60,826 nucleotides of DNA, from assembly GCA_031285565.1 (NCBI GenBank), contig JAITVY010000031.1:1-60826 (forward strand), given 5' to 3'. Shown here piece by piece: positions 8,954-18,122 of the stretch. How positions within the stretch are numbered: position 1 is the stretch's first letter; each line of letters starts with the position of its first letter. This DNA comes from Tannerella sp. Lineage in GTDB: Bacteria > Bacteroidota > Bacteroidia > Bacteroidales > Tannerellaceae. The translations under genes were made by a program, and so were the position numbers. A model generated the notes under the pieces. The model had not been told where the DNA came from. It saw nothing but the letters and a program-made list of their open reading frames with translations, and did no database searches.

Positions 8954-9367
8954 ATGAAGGAAATTTTAGACTTTCTGGCAAAGAATCCAGCTTTCTTTAT
9001 TGCAACAATGGATGAAAATAATCAACCGCGTGTACGCCCGTTTGGTTTGGTAATGGAATGGAATAACAAACTGACTTTCGGAACAAGTGCCGAAAAAAAC
9101 ATCTATAAACAATTACAAAAAAATCCGTTGGTAGAAATTTGTTCATTCATTCCCACTACAGGAGAATGGATGCGTATTTCGGGTAAGGTGACATTTACAA
9201 ATGATATATCCGCCAAAAAGAAAGTCTTTGAAGTAATGCCCGACTTAAAGAAAATCTACCAATCTGAAGATAATCCCATATTGGCATGTTTCTACATCGA
9301 AGAAGGTGAAGCTGCAATCTACTCTTTTGCATCAATGAATGCACCCACAAAAGTAATCAAATTCTGA
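8954..9367 (+). CDS. Pyridoxamine 5'-phosphate oxidase family protein
   Basis: A 137-residue flavin-binding split-barrel protein. The N-terminal FLAKNPAFFIATMDENNQPRVRPFG motif and the later KNPLVEICSF and WMRISGKVTF strands are characteristic of small PNPOx-like proteins that bind FMN or F420/heme. Such proteins act as flavin reductases or redox sensors; true vitamin B6 oxidases are longer, so a B6 role is unlikely. It is monocistronic with its own promoter element. Confidence 0.88.
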   Translation: MKEILDFLAKNPAFFIATMDENNQPRVRPFGLVMEWNNKLTFGTSAEKNIYKQLQKNPLVEICSFIPTTGEWMRISGKVTFTNDISAKKKVFEVMPDLKKIYQSEDNPILACFYIEEGEAAIYSFASMNAPTKVIKF

Positions 9368-9411
9368 TTTCAGAGTCGGCACTATCATAATATCAATATT
9401 TTTCGTCATCT

Positions 9412-9533
9412 CGAACGTTTTAAGTAGCGAGAGCAGAAGTATTATTAAAACAACAGATCTCATATCACCATCTTCCGACCTTGTGTGGTGAGCCGACAGA
9501 GCTATGAAAACACCGTTTAAGTGAGAGCAGAAA
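9412..9533. repeat. Direct repeat with GAGAGCAGAA core
   Basis: Two partly degenerate copies of CGTTT(T)AAGT(AGC)GAGAGCAGAA lie about 95 bp apart in the 285-bp gap after the 8954 gene. A third, weaker match is near 34236-34257. A small TCACCA/TGGTGA hairpin lies between the two copies. Confidence 0.45.
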
Positions 9534-9652
9534 ACAAGCTTGCTTGGATTATACTGAGCGTAGGTGTTTGAACAAAGTTAAATTGGGGTTACTTTTAGAT
9601 CAAGTCAAAAGAGACAAAAGGTTTATTTCATCGAACAAACACACACCAAAAC

Positions 9653-9979
9653 CTACACATTATCAGACTCATAAACAGCATACCCAACAGATCCCAAAAC
9701 AAGCATCCCTATTAAATAAGGCATTAACATCGAGACAGAAATATCCTCTGCCTGACTACTTACCTCTACTATGTGATTCAAGCTTTCAAGAAAAGAAGAA
9801 AGCCCCTGTATAGCAATAGAAAGAATTATTCCGATAACCGCAAAACACACAATTATGATTTGAGGTAATATACGAATCTTATCCGGCAGTTTATTCATCA
9901 CTTCCCTTGAAAACCCTTGATCCTGAATCTTTCGTTTATTCAATTTAAATAACTGTTCCAATTCTTTATCATTCTGCAT
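9653..9979 (-). CDS. Small membrane protein, DUF5056-like, after a sigma factor
   Basis: A 108-residue protein with two membrane segments (RILPQIIIVCFAVIGIILSIAIQG and MLMPYLIGMLVLGSVGYAVY). The N-terminal soluble part (KELEQLFKLNKRKIQDQGFSREVMNKLP) resembles DUF5056. The ATG at 9979 is preferred to an upstream TTG. It starts 22 bp after the sigma factor and is likely cotranscribed. A short cytoplasmic N-terminus plus membrane segments downstream of an ECF-like sigma suggests an anti-sigma or accessory role, but no anti-sigma zinc motif is seen. Confidence 0.7.
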   Translation of the reverse strand: MQNDKELEQLFKLNKRKIQDQGFSREVMNKLPDKIRILPQIIIVCFAVIGIILSIAIQGLSSFLESLNHIVEVSSQAEDISVSMLMPYLIGMLVLGSVGYAVYESDNV

Positions 9980-10000
9980 ATTTTTCAAATTAAAACCAAC

Positions 10001-10540
10001 TTATTTATATCCTGATTTCTCCAGATACTCCGACAACTTCTTCTTGCCTCTGAATAAATGAGATTTTACTGTTCCCGCAGGGCTTTTCATAATCTTAGAT
10101 ATTTCATTTATCGCCATATCTTCCATATAAAACAATACCATAGCAATCTTCTCATATTCATTCAAAGCAGTTAAAGCCTTTGTAAAATCCATCATAAGAT
10201 CCTTGTTATCGGCATCTGAAACAGCAAAATTACCAGCTTGACTAACATCTACAAAATATTTTGCATGTTTATTCATACGATTATAATCATAAAACGTATT
10301 ATATGCAATCCTGTAGATCCAGGTCGAAAATTTAGCCGCTGCACGAAACGAACCGATGTTCACCCATCCCTTTATAAAAGTATCCTGAGCCAGATCCTTA
10401 CTCAATTCCTCATCACCCTCCGTCAGATTCAGGAAAAAACGCCGCACCTGCGACTGATATTCCTCAACTAATCTACTATAGGCATTTCGGTCTCCCAGTA
10501 TTGCTGCCCGCAGCACATATACGGAATCAATCCTCTTCAT
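10001..10540 (-). CDS. RNA polymerase sigma factor, ECF type
   Basis: A 179-residue sigma-70 family factor with regions 2 and 4. Region 2 includes DLAQDTFIKGWVNIGSF and KFSTWIYRIAYNTFYDYNR; region 4 includes YEKIAMVLFYMEDMAINEISKIMKSPAGTVKSHLFRGKKKL, a complete HTH. The ATG at 10540 (MKRIDSVY) is chosen over the longer frame because it gives the family's usual N-terminus. It overlaps the end of the upstream DUF6249 gene by 14 bp. It is probably controlled by one of its membrane neighbours; the target genes are unknown. Confidence 0.92.
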   Translation of the reverse strand: MKRIDSVYVLRAAILGDRNAYSRLVEEYQSQVRRFFLNLTEGDEELSKDLAQDTFIKGWVNIGSFRAAAKFSTWIYRIAYNTFYDYNRMNKHAKYFVDVSQAGNFAVSDADNKDLMMDFTKALTALNEYEKIAMVLFYMEDMAINEISKIMKSPAGTVKSHLFRGKKKLSEYLEKSGYK

Positions 10541-10925
10541 CCGGGATGCCTTGCTTTTTAAATACAAAATAAACAATTAAAAAGCCTACACCTATAAAAA
10601 ACGGAATCAATCCCTGAGCTGCTGATCGAAGCTCATCACCAGGCTGTGCAACCATAAAGAAATACAATGAAATCCCGACTCCAATAAATATCATAAGAAT
10701 GCCGGTTTTTAATGAATTGTGTTTCTTCTTCGGGACCTCAAATAAATCCGGAGGCAAATCAACCCCTTTTTCAATAGCCTTTGTATAAAAATCTGCCTTC
10801 ATCTGTATCCTTTTCCAGTTATCAAAATGTTTAATCAGGATTATAATAATAACAAAAACAAATGGAACAGCCACGATTCCAACAATAAAGAGCCAGCTTT
10901 CGTTCATAATCATATTCGTAAGCAT
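10527..10925 (-). CDS. DUF6249-like membrane protein, first gene of sigma operon
   Basis: A 132-residue protein with an N-terminal membrane anchor (WLFIVGIVAVPFVFVIIIILI), a short soluble stretch (HFDNWKRIQMKADFYTKAIEKGVDLPPDLF) and two further membrane segments. This layout fits the DUF6249 family, which in Bacteroidota often precedes an ECF sigma gene. Its 3' end overlaps the sigma start, so the products are likely made together. The function is unknown; a sensor or sigma-sequestering role is inference from position. Confidence 0.75.
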   Translation of the reverse strand: MLTNMIMNESWLFIVGIVAVPFVFVIIIILIKHFDNWKRIQMKADFYTKAIEKGVDLPPDLFEVPKKKHNSLKTGILMIFIGVGISLYFFMVAQPGDELRSAAQGLIPFFIGVGFLIVYFVFKKQGIPDEED

Positions 10926-10987
10926 AATTTTAAATTTAAAGATTAATAATTTATCCTTTAGACGTAAAAAAGAATCGGTTTGGTTGC

Positions 10988-11024
10988 AAAAAAAAGGGAT
11001 TATTCGTTTTAATTCGAATAACCC
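10988..11024 (-). terminator. Intrinsic terminator after putA
   Basis: On the minus strand GGGTTATTCG pairs with CGAATAATCCC and is followed by eight T residues, 43 bp past the putA stop. Confidence 0.85.
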
Positions 11025-11066
11025 CTGCTTGTCAAACCATTAATACTGCAAATAATTTAAAGGCAT

Positions 11067-14000
11067 TTACTTTTCTTCACCGAAAATACTTCCGTAACGA
11101 TGATATTCATATGCAATACTTTGCTCTTTCAGATAATGAAGTAATTCCAGGCGTCCTTCCGCTAAAGGCTTATTATTAGCAATATGTTTACCTAATTCCG
11201 CAGCCTTGGCATAAAATGCATCCGATAAATCGGCCGTACAAGTACGAACACGTTCATACGAACCCATTTCAGTAATAAACGAATCAGTCGTCTGTTTCTT
11301 TATCTGTATACCTCCTAATTTCCCTGCAGCAGTTTCTATTGCCTGCAGGTTTGGATCTTCAGCCGACATACTTACTATAAGTGGAGTCTTAGCTGTACCG
11401 GCAGCAAGCATCACAAGCAAAACATCTGTTAGTGAATCCTTTTCTTCTACACGCAACCCCACAGACTTCAGTGGCAAATAACGGAACATATTCTCTTCTC
11501 CGTATATCTGGCTGACATCTTTCTCCTGTGAGAACTCATCGTCCCATGCCTCCTTATAACTTACGGCAGCAAAGTTTATCCGGTTTTTATCCTTTTCCTC
11601 ACTTACAAATTCACTAAAAGGATCAGTAACAATCATCTTTGGCAATTCATTCTCTGTTAGTTCTACAAAGCATGAAACATAATTGGGCCCTCCGGCCTTA
11701 ATACCTCCGCCAAAAGCAGAACGCTTCATACCGCCAAAAGGCTGACGACGCACAATCGCCCCCGTAATACCCCGGTTGATATATAAGTTACCGGCTTCGA
11801 TACTATCACGCCAGATAGCATGCTCCTCTTCATTCAGACTTTGTAAACCTGAAGTAAGACCATATTCAGATGAGTTTGCATATTCAATACCCTGTTCTAG
11901 ACTATCTATACAAACAACAGACAATAATGGCGCAAAAAGTTCATTTTTAAACGTAAAACTGGTAGGTTTCACACCCCATTTTACAGTCGGTTTAAGAATA
12001 TATTTCTTTTCATCAAGAAACTCAGGTGCAACTAACCACGATTCTCCCGGCTCCAGATTATTGATAGCATGCAGCAACTTTTCATTATCATTATCAATCA
12101 TCGGCCCCACAATATTCATCGTATCCCATACACTTCCTGTACGCATACTCATAACCGCATCACGAAGTTTTGATTTAAATGCCTCATCGTTAAAAGCTTT
12201 CTTATCCAACAATAACAAAGAACATGCAGAACACTTCTGACCCGCATTGCTAAACGCAGAAGAAACAATATTCAGAATTGCATGATCCTGATCAGCCATA
12301 TTGGTTACAATAATAGCATTTTTACCTCCCGTTTCAGCAGAAAGAGGTGTTTTAGGACTATTCTTCAACAGGCGGAAAGCAGTATCTGTACCTCCGGTTA
12401 ATATAACATGTTTGATAGAAGGATGAGCAGTCAGATAACCCAACGACTCACGATCAGCCGTACAAATTACCTGCAAAGCATCTTTCGGAACACCCGCATC
12501 CCAGAAACATTTTGCAAACTCCCAAGCTATTGGCAAAGCCACAGTCGCCGGTTTCAGGATAACCGTATTACCTCCCGACAAAGCAGAAGCAACACCTCCA
12601 ACAGGAATAGCTAATGGAAAATTCCAGGGTGGAATAACCAATATGATTCCCTTTGGAGCATGAGATACAGTTTCAAGTGCATCAAAATCCTTCATTGTTA
12701 TTGGATAATAACGGCAGAAATCAATCGCTTCCGACACTTCCACATCCCCTTCCATAAATGTCTTTCCCGTAATTGCAGCCATACATCCGATCAGGTCACC
12801 CCGCTTAGCACTCAGGTTCTCAGCTACCTGATGCAAGACCTTATTACGTTTATCAACAGAAGTCTTCCGCCATCCGGAAGCATCTTTCTCTGCAACATCT
12901 ATAATCTCTTTTACCTGGTCAAGCTCTGATAAATTAGCTTCACAGAAACTCACCTCCATATTCCGGCTACGGTCATAATAAACCTTCTTTTTATTGGTAA
13001 GAACCTCCTGGTCACCTATCTGGACAGGAACAATAAAGTTTTTATCATTAACAGTAGTACCCCATTTCTTCAATATGTCCAACGCCCATTTACGGTTTTG
13101 TGGCAGGTCAAGATCCGTATCAGGTTCATTATTAAAGGTATTAATATCTGCAACCGGAACCGGTGCTTTTGTTCTATCCTGCGTACGGAAAGGCGTTGTC
13201 CGGATCGAATCTTTCAGCTTGTAAGCCTCCAGGAATTGCTCTGCAAGAAAATTCCAATGCGGACTATTAAGCTTTAAATCGAATGTATAACTAAGAAAAT
13301 TATCTTTCCCGGTATTTTCATCCAAACGACGTACCAGATAAGAGATAGCATTCAGGAAATGATTTGCTTTTACAACCGGAGTATACAGAATAATCTGCTT
13401 TTCCAGTTTACGCATTACACGAGGAAGATTATTTGCCATTCCCTCCAGCATCTCAAACGTAACATAATCCGAAACACCATTCTTTTCCGCCAACAAATGA
13501 GCATATGCAATACTAAAATAATTATGCGAAGCAACACCTACATGACAAACCTTTATATTTTCAGGTTGTAGAGCAGTATCAAGAATATGCATATAATTCG
13601 CATCCACTTCTACTTTAGAACGATAAACCGGATTCTCCCAGCCCTTAATTGAAGAAACAACACTCTCCATCTGTAAATTTGCCCCTTTTACAAGACGCAT
13701 CTTTAGAGGCGCACCACCCTCAGCACAACGCTTTTTAGCAAAATCCAGAAGCCGCTTTTGTAAACCATCAGCATCCGGTAAATATGCCTGAATAACAATT
13801 CCTGCATTGTAGTTTTTAAATTCGGGACGACTCAACACTTCAATAAAAATATCTAGCGTCAGATGCGCATCCTTATATTCTTCCATATCCAGATTTACAA
13901 ATTTCGAACGCGTTTTCCCATCATGATCCGTATACGTATTGTCCATAGCCTTCTGATAAATGGAAGCAACCATCTCACAAAGCTCTTTCTTGTTCTGTTC

Positions 14001-14573
14001 GTAACTCAACGGATGTATCTGTGCATAAATCCCGGAAATCTTAATAGAAATATAATTAATATCAGGTTCATTCAATGCCTCCAGATAATGTTCGTAACGA
14101 TGCCGGGCCTCTCCGTCTCCAAGAACAACCTCTCCAAGCAAATTCACATTCTGTCCTATATTGCTATTCCAACGACCCTCAAGATGCTTTGTAAGTTTCG
14201 GACGTTCCTCCGCTATAATAATTTTAGTAGTTTCGGCACGAAGTTTTTGTTTGAATATCGGCATAGCAATCGACGGAAACCAGTAACCACACAACATATA
14301 TAGCTTTAATAAAAACTGGTCTGACGAACTAAAGAAATCCGGAACCCCATATTCCTGAATAATCTGTCGTACACGCTTATTCAACTTGCTATTATCACGA
14401 ATCTGCGATGACTCATCAAGCATTCGCGAAAGAAATGTTTTGTATTCCGGTGTCTGTACTAAAGAAGCATACTTTTTCTGCTCTTTCACCTCATCTGCCG
14501 TCAATTCTTCACCAGCTTTGGCTAGAAATTGTTTTGCCCATTCAATTACTTCATTTGTTGTAATCATTTCCAT
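11067..14573 (-). CDS. putA: Bifunctional proline dehydrogenase / P5C dehydrogenase
   Basis: It converts proline to glutamate in two steps, giving about 1,168 residues from the ATG at 14573. The N-terminal half is an FAD-dependent proline dehydrogenase barrel (DINYISIKISGIYAQIHP, RLVKGANLQME, and YLVRRLDENTGKDNF). The C-terminal half is an aldehyde dehydrogenase with NAD-binding PPWNFPLAIPVGG, catalytic Glu in SAETGGKNAIIV and catalytic Cys in NAGQKCSACS. No N-terminal ribbon-helix-helix DNA-binding domain is present, so unlike E. coli PutA it cannot repress its own gene. The final ~200 residues form a further C-terminal domain. It is monocistronic with a strong terminator. Confidence 0.95.
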   Translation of the reverse strand: MEMITTNEVIEWAKQFLAKAGEELTADEVKEQKKYASLVQTPEYKTFLSRMLDESSQIRDNSKLNKRVRQIIQEYGVPDFFSSSDQFLLKLYMLCGYWFPSIAMPIFKQKLRAETTKIIIAEERPKLTKHLEGRWNSNIGQNVNLLGEVVLGDGEARHRYEHYLEALNEPDINYISIKISGIYAQIHPLSYEQNKKELCEMVASIYQKAMDNTYTDHDGKTRSKFVNLDMEEYKDAHLTLDIFIEVLSRPEFKNYNAGIVIQAYLPDADGLQKRLLDFAKKRCAEGGAPLKMRLVKGANLQMESVVSSIKGWENPVYRSKVEVDANYMHILDTALQPENIKVCHVGVASHNYFSIAYAHLLAEKNGVSDYVTFEMLEGMANNLPRVMRKLEKQIILYTPVVKANHFLNAISYLVRRLDENTGKDNFLSYTFDLKLNSPHWNFLAEQFLEAYKLKDSIRTTPFRTQDRTKAPVPVADINTFNNEPDTDLDLPQNRKWALDILKKWGTTVNDKNFIVPVQIGDQEVLTNKKKVYYDRSRNMEVSFCEANLSELDQVKEIIDVAEKDASGWRKTSVDKRNKVLHQVAENLSAKRGDLIGCMAAITGKTFMEGDVEVSEAIDFCRYYPITMKDFDALETVSHAPKGIILVIPPWNFPLAIPVGGVASALSGGNTVILKPATVALPIAWEFAKCFWDAGVPKDALQVICTADRESLGYLTAHPSIKHVILTGGTDTAFRLLKNSPKTPLSAETGGKNAIIVTNMADQDHAILNIVSSAFSNAGQKCSACSLLLLDKKAFNDEAFKSKLRDAVMSMRTGSVWDTMNIVGPMIDNDNEKLLHAINNLEPGESWLVAPEFLDEKKYILKPTVKWGVKPTSFTFKNELFAPLLSVVCIDSLEQGIEYANSSEYGLTSGLQSLNEEEHAIWRDSIEAGNLYINRGITGAIVRRQPFGGMKRSAFGGGIKAGGPNYVSCFVELTENELPKMIVTDPFSEFVSEEKDKNRINFAAVSYKEAWDDEFSQEKDVSQIYGEENMFRYLPLKSVGLRVEEKDSLTDVLLVMLAAGTAKTPLIVSMSAEDPNLQAIETAAGKLGGIQIKKQTTDSFITEMGSYERVRTCTADLSDAFYAKAAELGKHIANNKPLAEGRLELLHYLKEQSIAYEYHRYGSIFGEEK

Positions 14574-14798
14574 GAATATTAATATATTAACAATTTTAGA
14601 CTTGGGCAGCAAGTTACAAAATAAGTAGAGAATAATATGCAGACAGCAAACCTGTTAAAGAACATTGTTTTATACAATAAAATGATTATTTTCTGTCCTT
14701 AAATGATTTCACATAAAATCACCCTCGTCCGATAAACGAAAAATACATATTTAAATAAAAACTCTGTCTGATTTTGTTGATAGATATAAAACGTAAGT

Positions 14799-15122
14799 TC
14801 ATCCCTGAACGTTTTCCTGATCATTCTTCTTTTCCCGCTTGGGAAACCAGCCTTTCTCTACACGTTTTCGCTGATCAAATATCTCTCCGATCCCCCACAA
14901 AGAAGAAAAACCAAAAACACCACACAACGATGATAAAATAACATTATGAATCAAAAAAGTACCGGTAATACCTGCAATACCCATTAGTAAAAATACCCAC
15001 CAGCATTTTACACCAAAATAATATTCACCTTTAATAACCAACGGATGAAAAACACCTATAATTAAAAATGTAGATAACCCAATAATTATACCTGTAAGAT
15101 TATATGTTTCTATAAAATCCAT
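14799..15122 (-). CDS. DUF4491 membrane protein
   Basis: A 107-residue integral membrane protein with about three hydrophobic segments (LTGIIIGLSTFLIIGVFHPL, CWWVFLLMGIAGITGTFLI and ILSSLCGVFGFSSLWGIGEIF) and a highly charged tail. The HPLVIKGEYYFGVKCWWVF signature matches DUF4491, a Bacteroidota/Firmicutes family of unknown function. It is monocistronic, with a TATTTTTG element upstream. Confidence 0.8.
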   Translation of the reverse strand: MDFIETYNLTGIIIGLSTFLIIGVFHPLVIKGEYYFGVKCWWVFLLMGIAGITGTFLIHNVILSSLCGVFGFSSLWGIGEIFDQRKRVEKGWFPKREKKNDQENVQG

Positions 15123-15140
15123 TTCTGATCATTTTTCTAA

Positions 15141-15148
15141 CAAAAATA
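15141..15148 (-). promoter_or_regulatory. -7 element for the DUF4491 gene
   Basis: TATTTTTG on the minus strand, 18 bp upstream of the start. Confidence 0.5.
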
Positions 15149-15466
15149 CGAAAAATAATCAATGAACTATCCTTTGAAATTGCTATAATCAGGCAAAAAC
15201 ACTATCCCCCCCTATATGCCACTAAGAATCAACACTTATAGCCCCGCATTCTGAAAATCAATTGAACTATTTAGGGTAAAACTGATAATCTATATTAGTT
15301 GATTATTAACCTTAAGTTAATTATCTTTCAAACTGCCTGCATACAAATACAATTGAATAACACCACCAGCCAGATATTTTGTGGCAAAATAAAAGTAAAA
15401 GAAAATATAAACAGACATTAAACCTTCCATACCCTTTTTTGTTCTAATAATAGAAAGATAATCAGT
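15149..15466. other. 318-bp divergent gap
   Basis: AT-rich and without a gene. A GCCA...TGGC short hairpin lies near 15372-15388. No clear TAnnTTTG element was found for the plus-strand lipoprotein gene. Confidence 0.4.
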
Positions 15467-16189
15467 ATGAAAAAATTCATTTCTATATTATTGGCATCAA
15501 CTTTCCTCCTGGCTTGTGGGACTTATAAAACGCTGGATTTAGGCACATTGACATTTGGCATGACAACACAGGAAGTAATCCGGCTTGCTGGCAAACCACA
15601 ACGTGTTTTATCCGTTCGTAATACACCCGATGGGCGTCAGGAAGTTTTAGAATATCAAACAACCTATCGGGAAGTATATGCTTTGGAATTCTGGAACGAC
15701 TACCTAACCGGATATGAATATTTATACGATGACGTTACGTATGTTATACCGCCGCACCCTCCGGTTCATTATCCTGAATATGGAAGACCCATATACATAT
15801 ATCCGAATACGCCTCCCGACAGACCGGGATTATCAAATCAACCCGGAAGACCTAACAGACCAACACAACCCGAAAGACCTAGCCAACCCAGCAGACCATC
15901 ACAGCCTGGTAGACCAATATCGCCTGGCAGACCTGAAACTCCATCACAACCTAGTAGACCTAATCAACCGGAGCGACCATCTCAACCAAGTAGACCAAAC
16001 CGACCGGATCAATCAACACCTACTCGACCCGGAAGACCAGCCCAGTCGGAAACACCCTCAAGAGGGGAATCAACCCGCCCGGCAGATACAAATCAGCGTC
16101 AATCTAGCCGGGGAGAAAGCAACTCTGGTGAAAAGACAAGTGATAAGCAGGAAAGTACAAGAAGTCCCAGTAGAGCCGGAGGCAGATAA
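15467..16189 (+). CDS. Lipoprotein with Pro/Arg-rich repeat tail
   Basis: A 240-residue predicted lipoprotein. The signal peptide ends at the lipobox LLAC (Cys17). Residues about 20-90 (GTLTFGMTTQEVIRLAGKPQRVL...EFWNDYLTGYEY) resemble the SmpA/BamE-like fold that begins with a 'G-M-T/S-x-x-E-V' helix. From about residue 115 the chain becomes a low-complexity array of short RPxQPxRP units with Ser, Gln and Asn, ending in a Gly/Arg/Ser-rich tail. The array is strongly basic and probably extended, so it could span or bind peptidoglycan or a polyanion; this is inference. The repeats look prone to copy-number change. Confidence 0.75.
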   Translation: MKKFISILLASTFLLACGTYKTLDLGTLTFGMTTQEVIRLAGKPQRVLSVRNTPDGRQEVLEYQTTYREVYALEFWNDYLTGYEYLYDDVTYVIPPHPPVHYPEYGRPIYIYPNTPPDRPGLSNQPGRPNRPTQPERPSQPSRPSQPGRPISPGRPETPSQPSRPNQPERPSQPSRPNRPDQSTPTRPGRPAQSETPSRGESTRPADTNQRQSSRGESNSGEKTSDKQESTRSPSRAGGR

Positions 16190-16271
16190 ATAATAGTAAT
16201 AATTAAACAGTTATAAAAAATATCTATGAACACATTTAAACATAATCTCATTGGTTAACATAAAATATTAG

Positions 16272-16279
16272 TATCTTTG
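16272..16279 (+). promoter_or_regulatory. Promoter of the glutathione peroxidase gene
   Basis: TATCTTTG with TTGG at 16251-16254, a 17-bp spacer, 23 bp upstream of the start. This is a good match to the Bacteroidota -33/-7 pattern. Confidence 0.65.
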
Positions 16280-16302
16280 AATAACTATAAACATCAAACA
16301 TT

Positions 16303-16842
16303 ATGAAAAAGATCTGTTTATTTATCATACTCTGTTTAGGCATGCTTTCACTGTCAGCACAACAGAAAAACTTCGATGATTTTACAGTTAAATCAATTGA
16401 TGGCAAAGATTTCCCGCTTTCATCACTAAAAGGGAAAAAAGTATTGGTTGTAAATGTAGCCTCAAAATGTGGATTCACTCCACAATATGAACAATTGCAA
16501 GCACTATATGAAAAATATGGTCCGGACAATTTTGTTATTATTGGTTTTCCAGCCAATAATTTCATGAAACAGGAACCTGGAACAAACGAAGAAATCCAGG
16601 AATTTTGTAAGATAAACTATGGAGTAACCTTTCCCATGATGGAAAAAATTTCTGTGAAAGGAAAAGACATCCATCCGTTATATAAATGGCTGACACAAAA
16701 AAGCGAAAACGGAAAAGAAGATGCCAAAGTCACATGGAACTTTCAAAAGTTCATGATCAACGAAGATGGAAGTTGGGCAGGATATGCCAAACCCAAAACG
16801 TCTCCTGATGACCAATCAATTATCGATTGGATAGAGAAATAA
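16303..16842 (+). CDS. Secreted glutathione peroxidase-like thiol peroxidase
   Basis: A 179-residue thioredoxin-fold peroxidase with an N-terminal signal peptide (residues 1-19, ending SLSA). The catalytic site NVASKCGFTPQYEQL has Cys rather than selenocysteine; Gln (in FPANNF/KQEPGTNEEI) and Trp-Asn (VTWNFQKFMI) complete the tetrad. The resolving-cysteine segment EEIQEFCKINYGVTFP is present, as in thioredoxin-dependent enzymes of this family. The signal peptide places it outside the cytoplasm, where it would reduce peroxides or lipid hydroperoxides; the electron donor there is unclear. Confidence 0.92.
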   Translation: MKKICLFIILCLGMLSLSAQQKNFDDFTVKSIDGKDFPLSSLKGKKVLVVNVASKCGFTPQYEQLQALYEKYGPDNFVIIGFPANNFMKQEPGTNEEIQEFCKINYGVTFPMMEKISVKGKDIHPLYKWLTQKSENGKEDAKVTWNFQKFMINEDGSWAGYAKPKTSPDDQSIIDWIEK

Positions 16843-17305
16843 TCCGGTAAGTTCTAAATTTGTCTTGACAAAACCTACTGCTATACTACGATGTGAGTTA
16901 GAATAGACTTGCCACAAATCTTTCAAAAACTCCATTACTTTTCAGAATTATGATGTATGCAAGCACCTAAAAGTGCTAGTATGCTCTTCTACGTTTTTTT
17001 CCTAAATATCCCTGATCTTTATAAAACGCATTCCCTGAAAAAAATATGGGAAATTTTTATTAACAAACAAATATTAATCATACATTTGCATTCGCAACAC
17101 ATGTTGCATTACATTGGTTTCACAATCACCATATGATATATATTGTCCATACAGAATCGGTATCGTTTCATATACTCGACTTCAAAAACATGCCGGAATA
17201 AAACCATAAAAAACACGAACTAACAAATACAAACTAGCCTAAACTCAAAACTAAAGAGCTTAAGCAAAAATAAGTAAACAGAATTAATAAATTAATTTAC
17301 TAAAA
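16843..17305. other. 463-bp gap with a likely long 5' leader
   Basis: It holds a short hairpin (AGCAC/GTGCT, about 16970-16985), a TACATTTG element (17081-17088) that would give the next gene a leader of about 215 nt, and a GCAACA/TGTTGC inverted repeat (17094-17107). The leader matches no riboswitch I recognise. Confidence 0.5.
17081..17088 (+). promoter_or_regulatory. -7 element, long-leader promoter
   Basis: TACATTTG is the only good TAnnTTTG match in the gap upstream of the 17306 gene. Confidence 0.45.
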
Positions 17306-18100
17306 ATGAATTATATGTTATTACTTTCAAAAAAAACAATTACAGTAACCTGTTTGATGTGTTGTAGTATTGCATTATTTGCTCAAACAACAGAAACATC
17401 TGAAGCAGAAATCCTTAAACAAGCCAACAATCCATTGGCGAGTGTTAAAACTTTTAATGTTCATAATTATTATACCCCCTCCTTATATGGAGCTCCGGAT
17501 GCAACATTAAATACAGCGTGGTTACGTTACGCGCAACCATTTGGAAGATTTATCGTTCGTGCCTCACTTCCGGTAATGACAACATCGGCTACCGGAGAAA
17601 GCCCTAAATCAGGATTATATGATATGAATGCTTTCGTTATTTATAAACTGTCAAAAAATGAAGGTACAGAATTAGGAATCGGACCGGCAATTACTTTTCC
17701 GACCGGCACTAATGGTTTCGGATCCGGCAAATGGCAGGGAGGTATATCTGCTGTTGCATTTTTTAAAAGTAATCCGGTTATTCAGGTCGGTTCTTTGCTT
17801 ACCTGGCAAACATCTTTTGCCGGAGATGAAGACAAGTCGGATGTAAATATGCTGACTCCACAAATTTTCTTTATGTGGCAAATTGGTGGAGGAACTTATT
17901 TAAGAAGTACCGGTATCTGGTCTTTTGATCTGGAGAATGGAACATACAATGTTCCCATCGGATTAGGAATCGGAAAAGTGTTGAAAACAGGAAATAAAGT
18001 ATTCAATATTTTTGCAGAACCGCAATACTCTGTATTTGCTCATGGAGCAGGACAACCAAAGTTCCAGGTCTTTATCGGATTCAATACCCAACTCCATTAA
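17306..18100 (+). CDS. Outer-membrane beta-barrel, phenol-degradation MetA/transporter-like
   Basis: A 264-residue exported protein with a signal peptide ending in SIALFAQ. The rest is a succession of amphipathic beta strands (RFIVRASLPVMTT, LYDMNAFVIYKLS, GTELGIGPAITFPTG, KWQGGISAVAFF, TPQIFFMWQIG) ending in an aromatic-rich strand (KFQVFIGFNTQLH), the pattern of small outer-membrane barrels annotated as MetA-pathway or generic transporters. The cargo is unknown. It precedes a small membrane protein by 22 bp and the two are likely an operon. Confidence 0.7.
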   Translation: MNYMLLLSKKTITVTCLMCCSIALFAQTTETSEAEILKQANNPLASVKTFNVHNYYTPSLYGAPDATLNTAWLRYAQPFGRFIVRASLPVMTTSATGESPKSGLYDMNAFVIYKLSKNEGTELGIGPAITFPTGTNGFGSGKWQGGISAVAFFKSNPVIQVGSLLTWQTSFAGDEDKSDVNMLTPQIFFMWQIGGGTYLRSTGIWSFDLENGTYNVPIGLGIGKVLKTGNKVFNIFAEPQYSVFAHGAGQPKFQVFIGFNTQLH

Positions 18101-18122
18101 GTAATAATTTGATTGTAAAACA

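Noticed and set aside
15714..16193. 159-codon frame overlapping the Pro/Arg lipoprotein
   Set aside because: A shadow in another frame created by the CCN/AGA-rich repeats.
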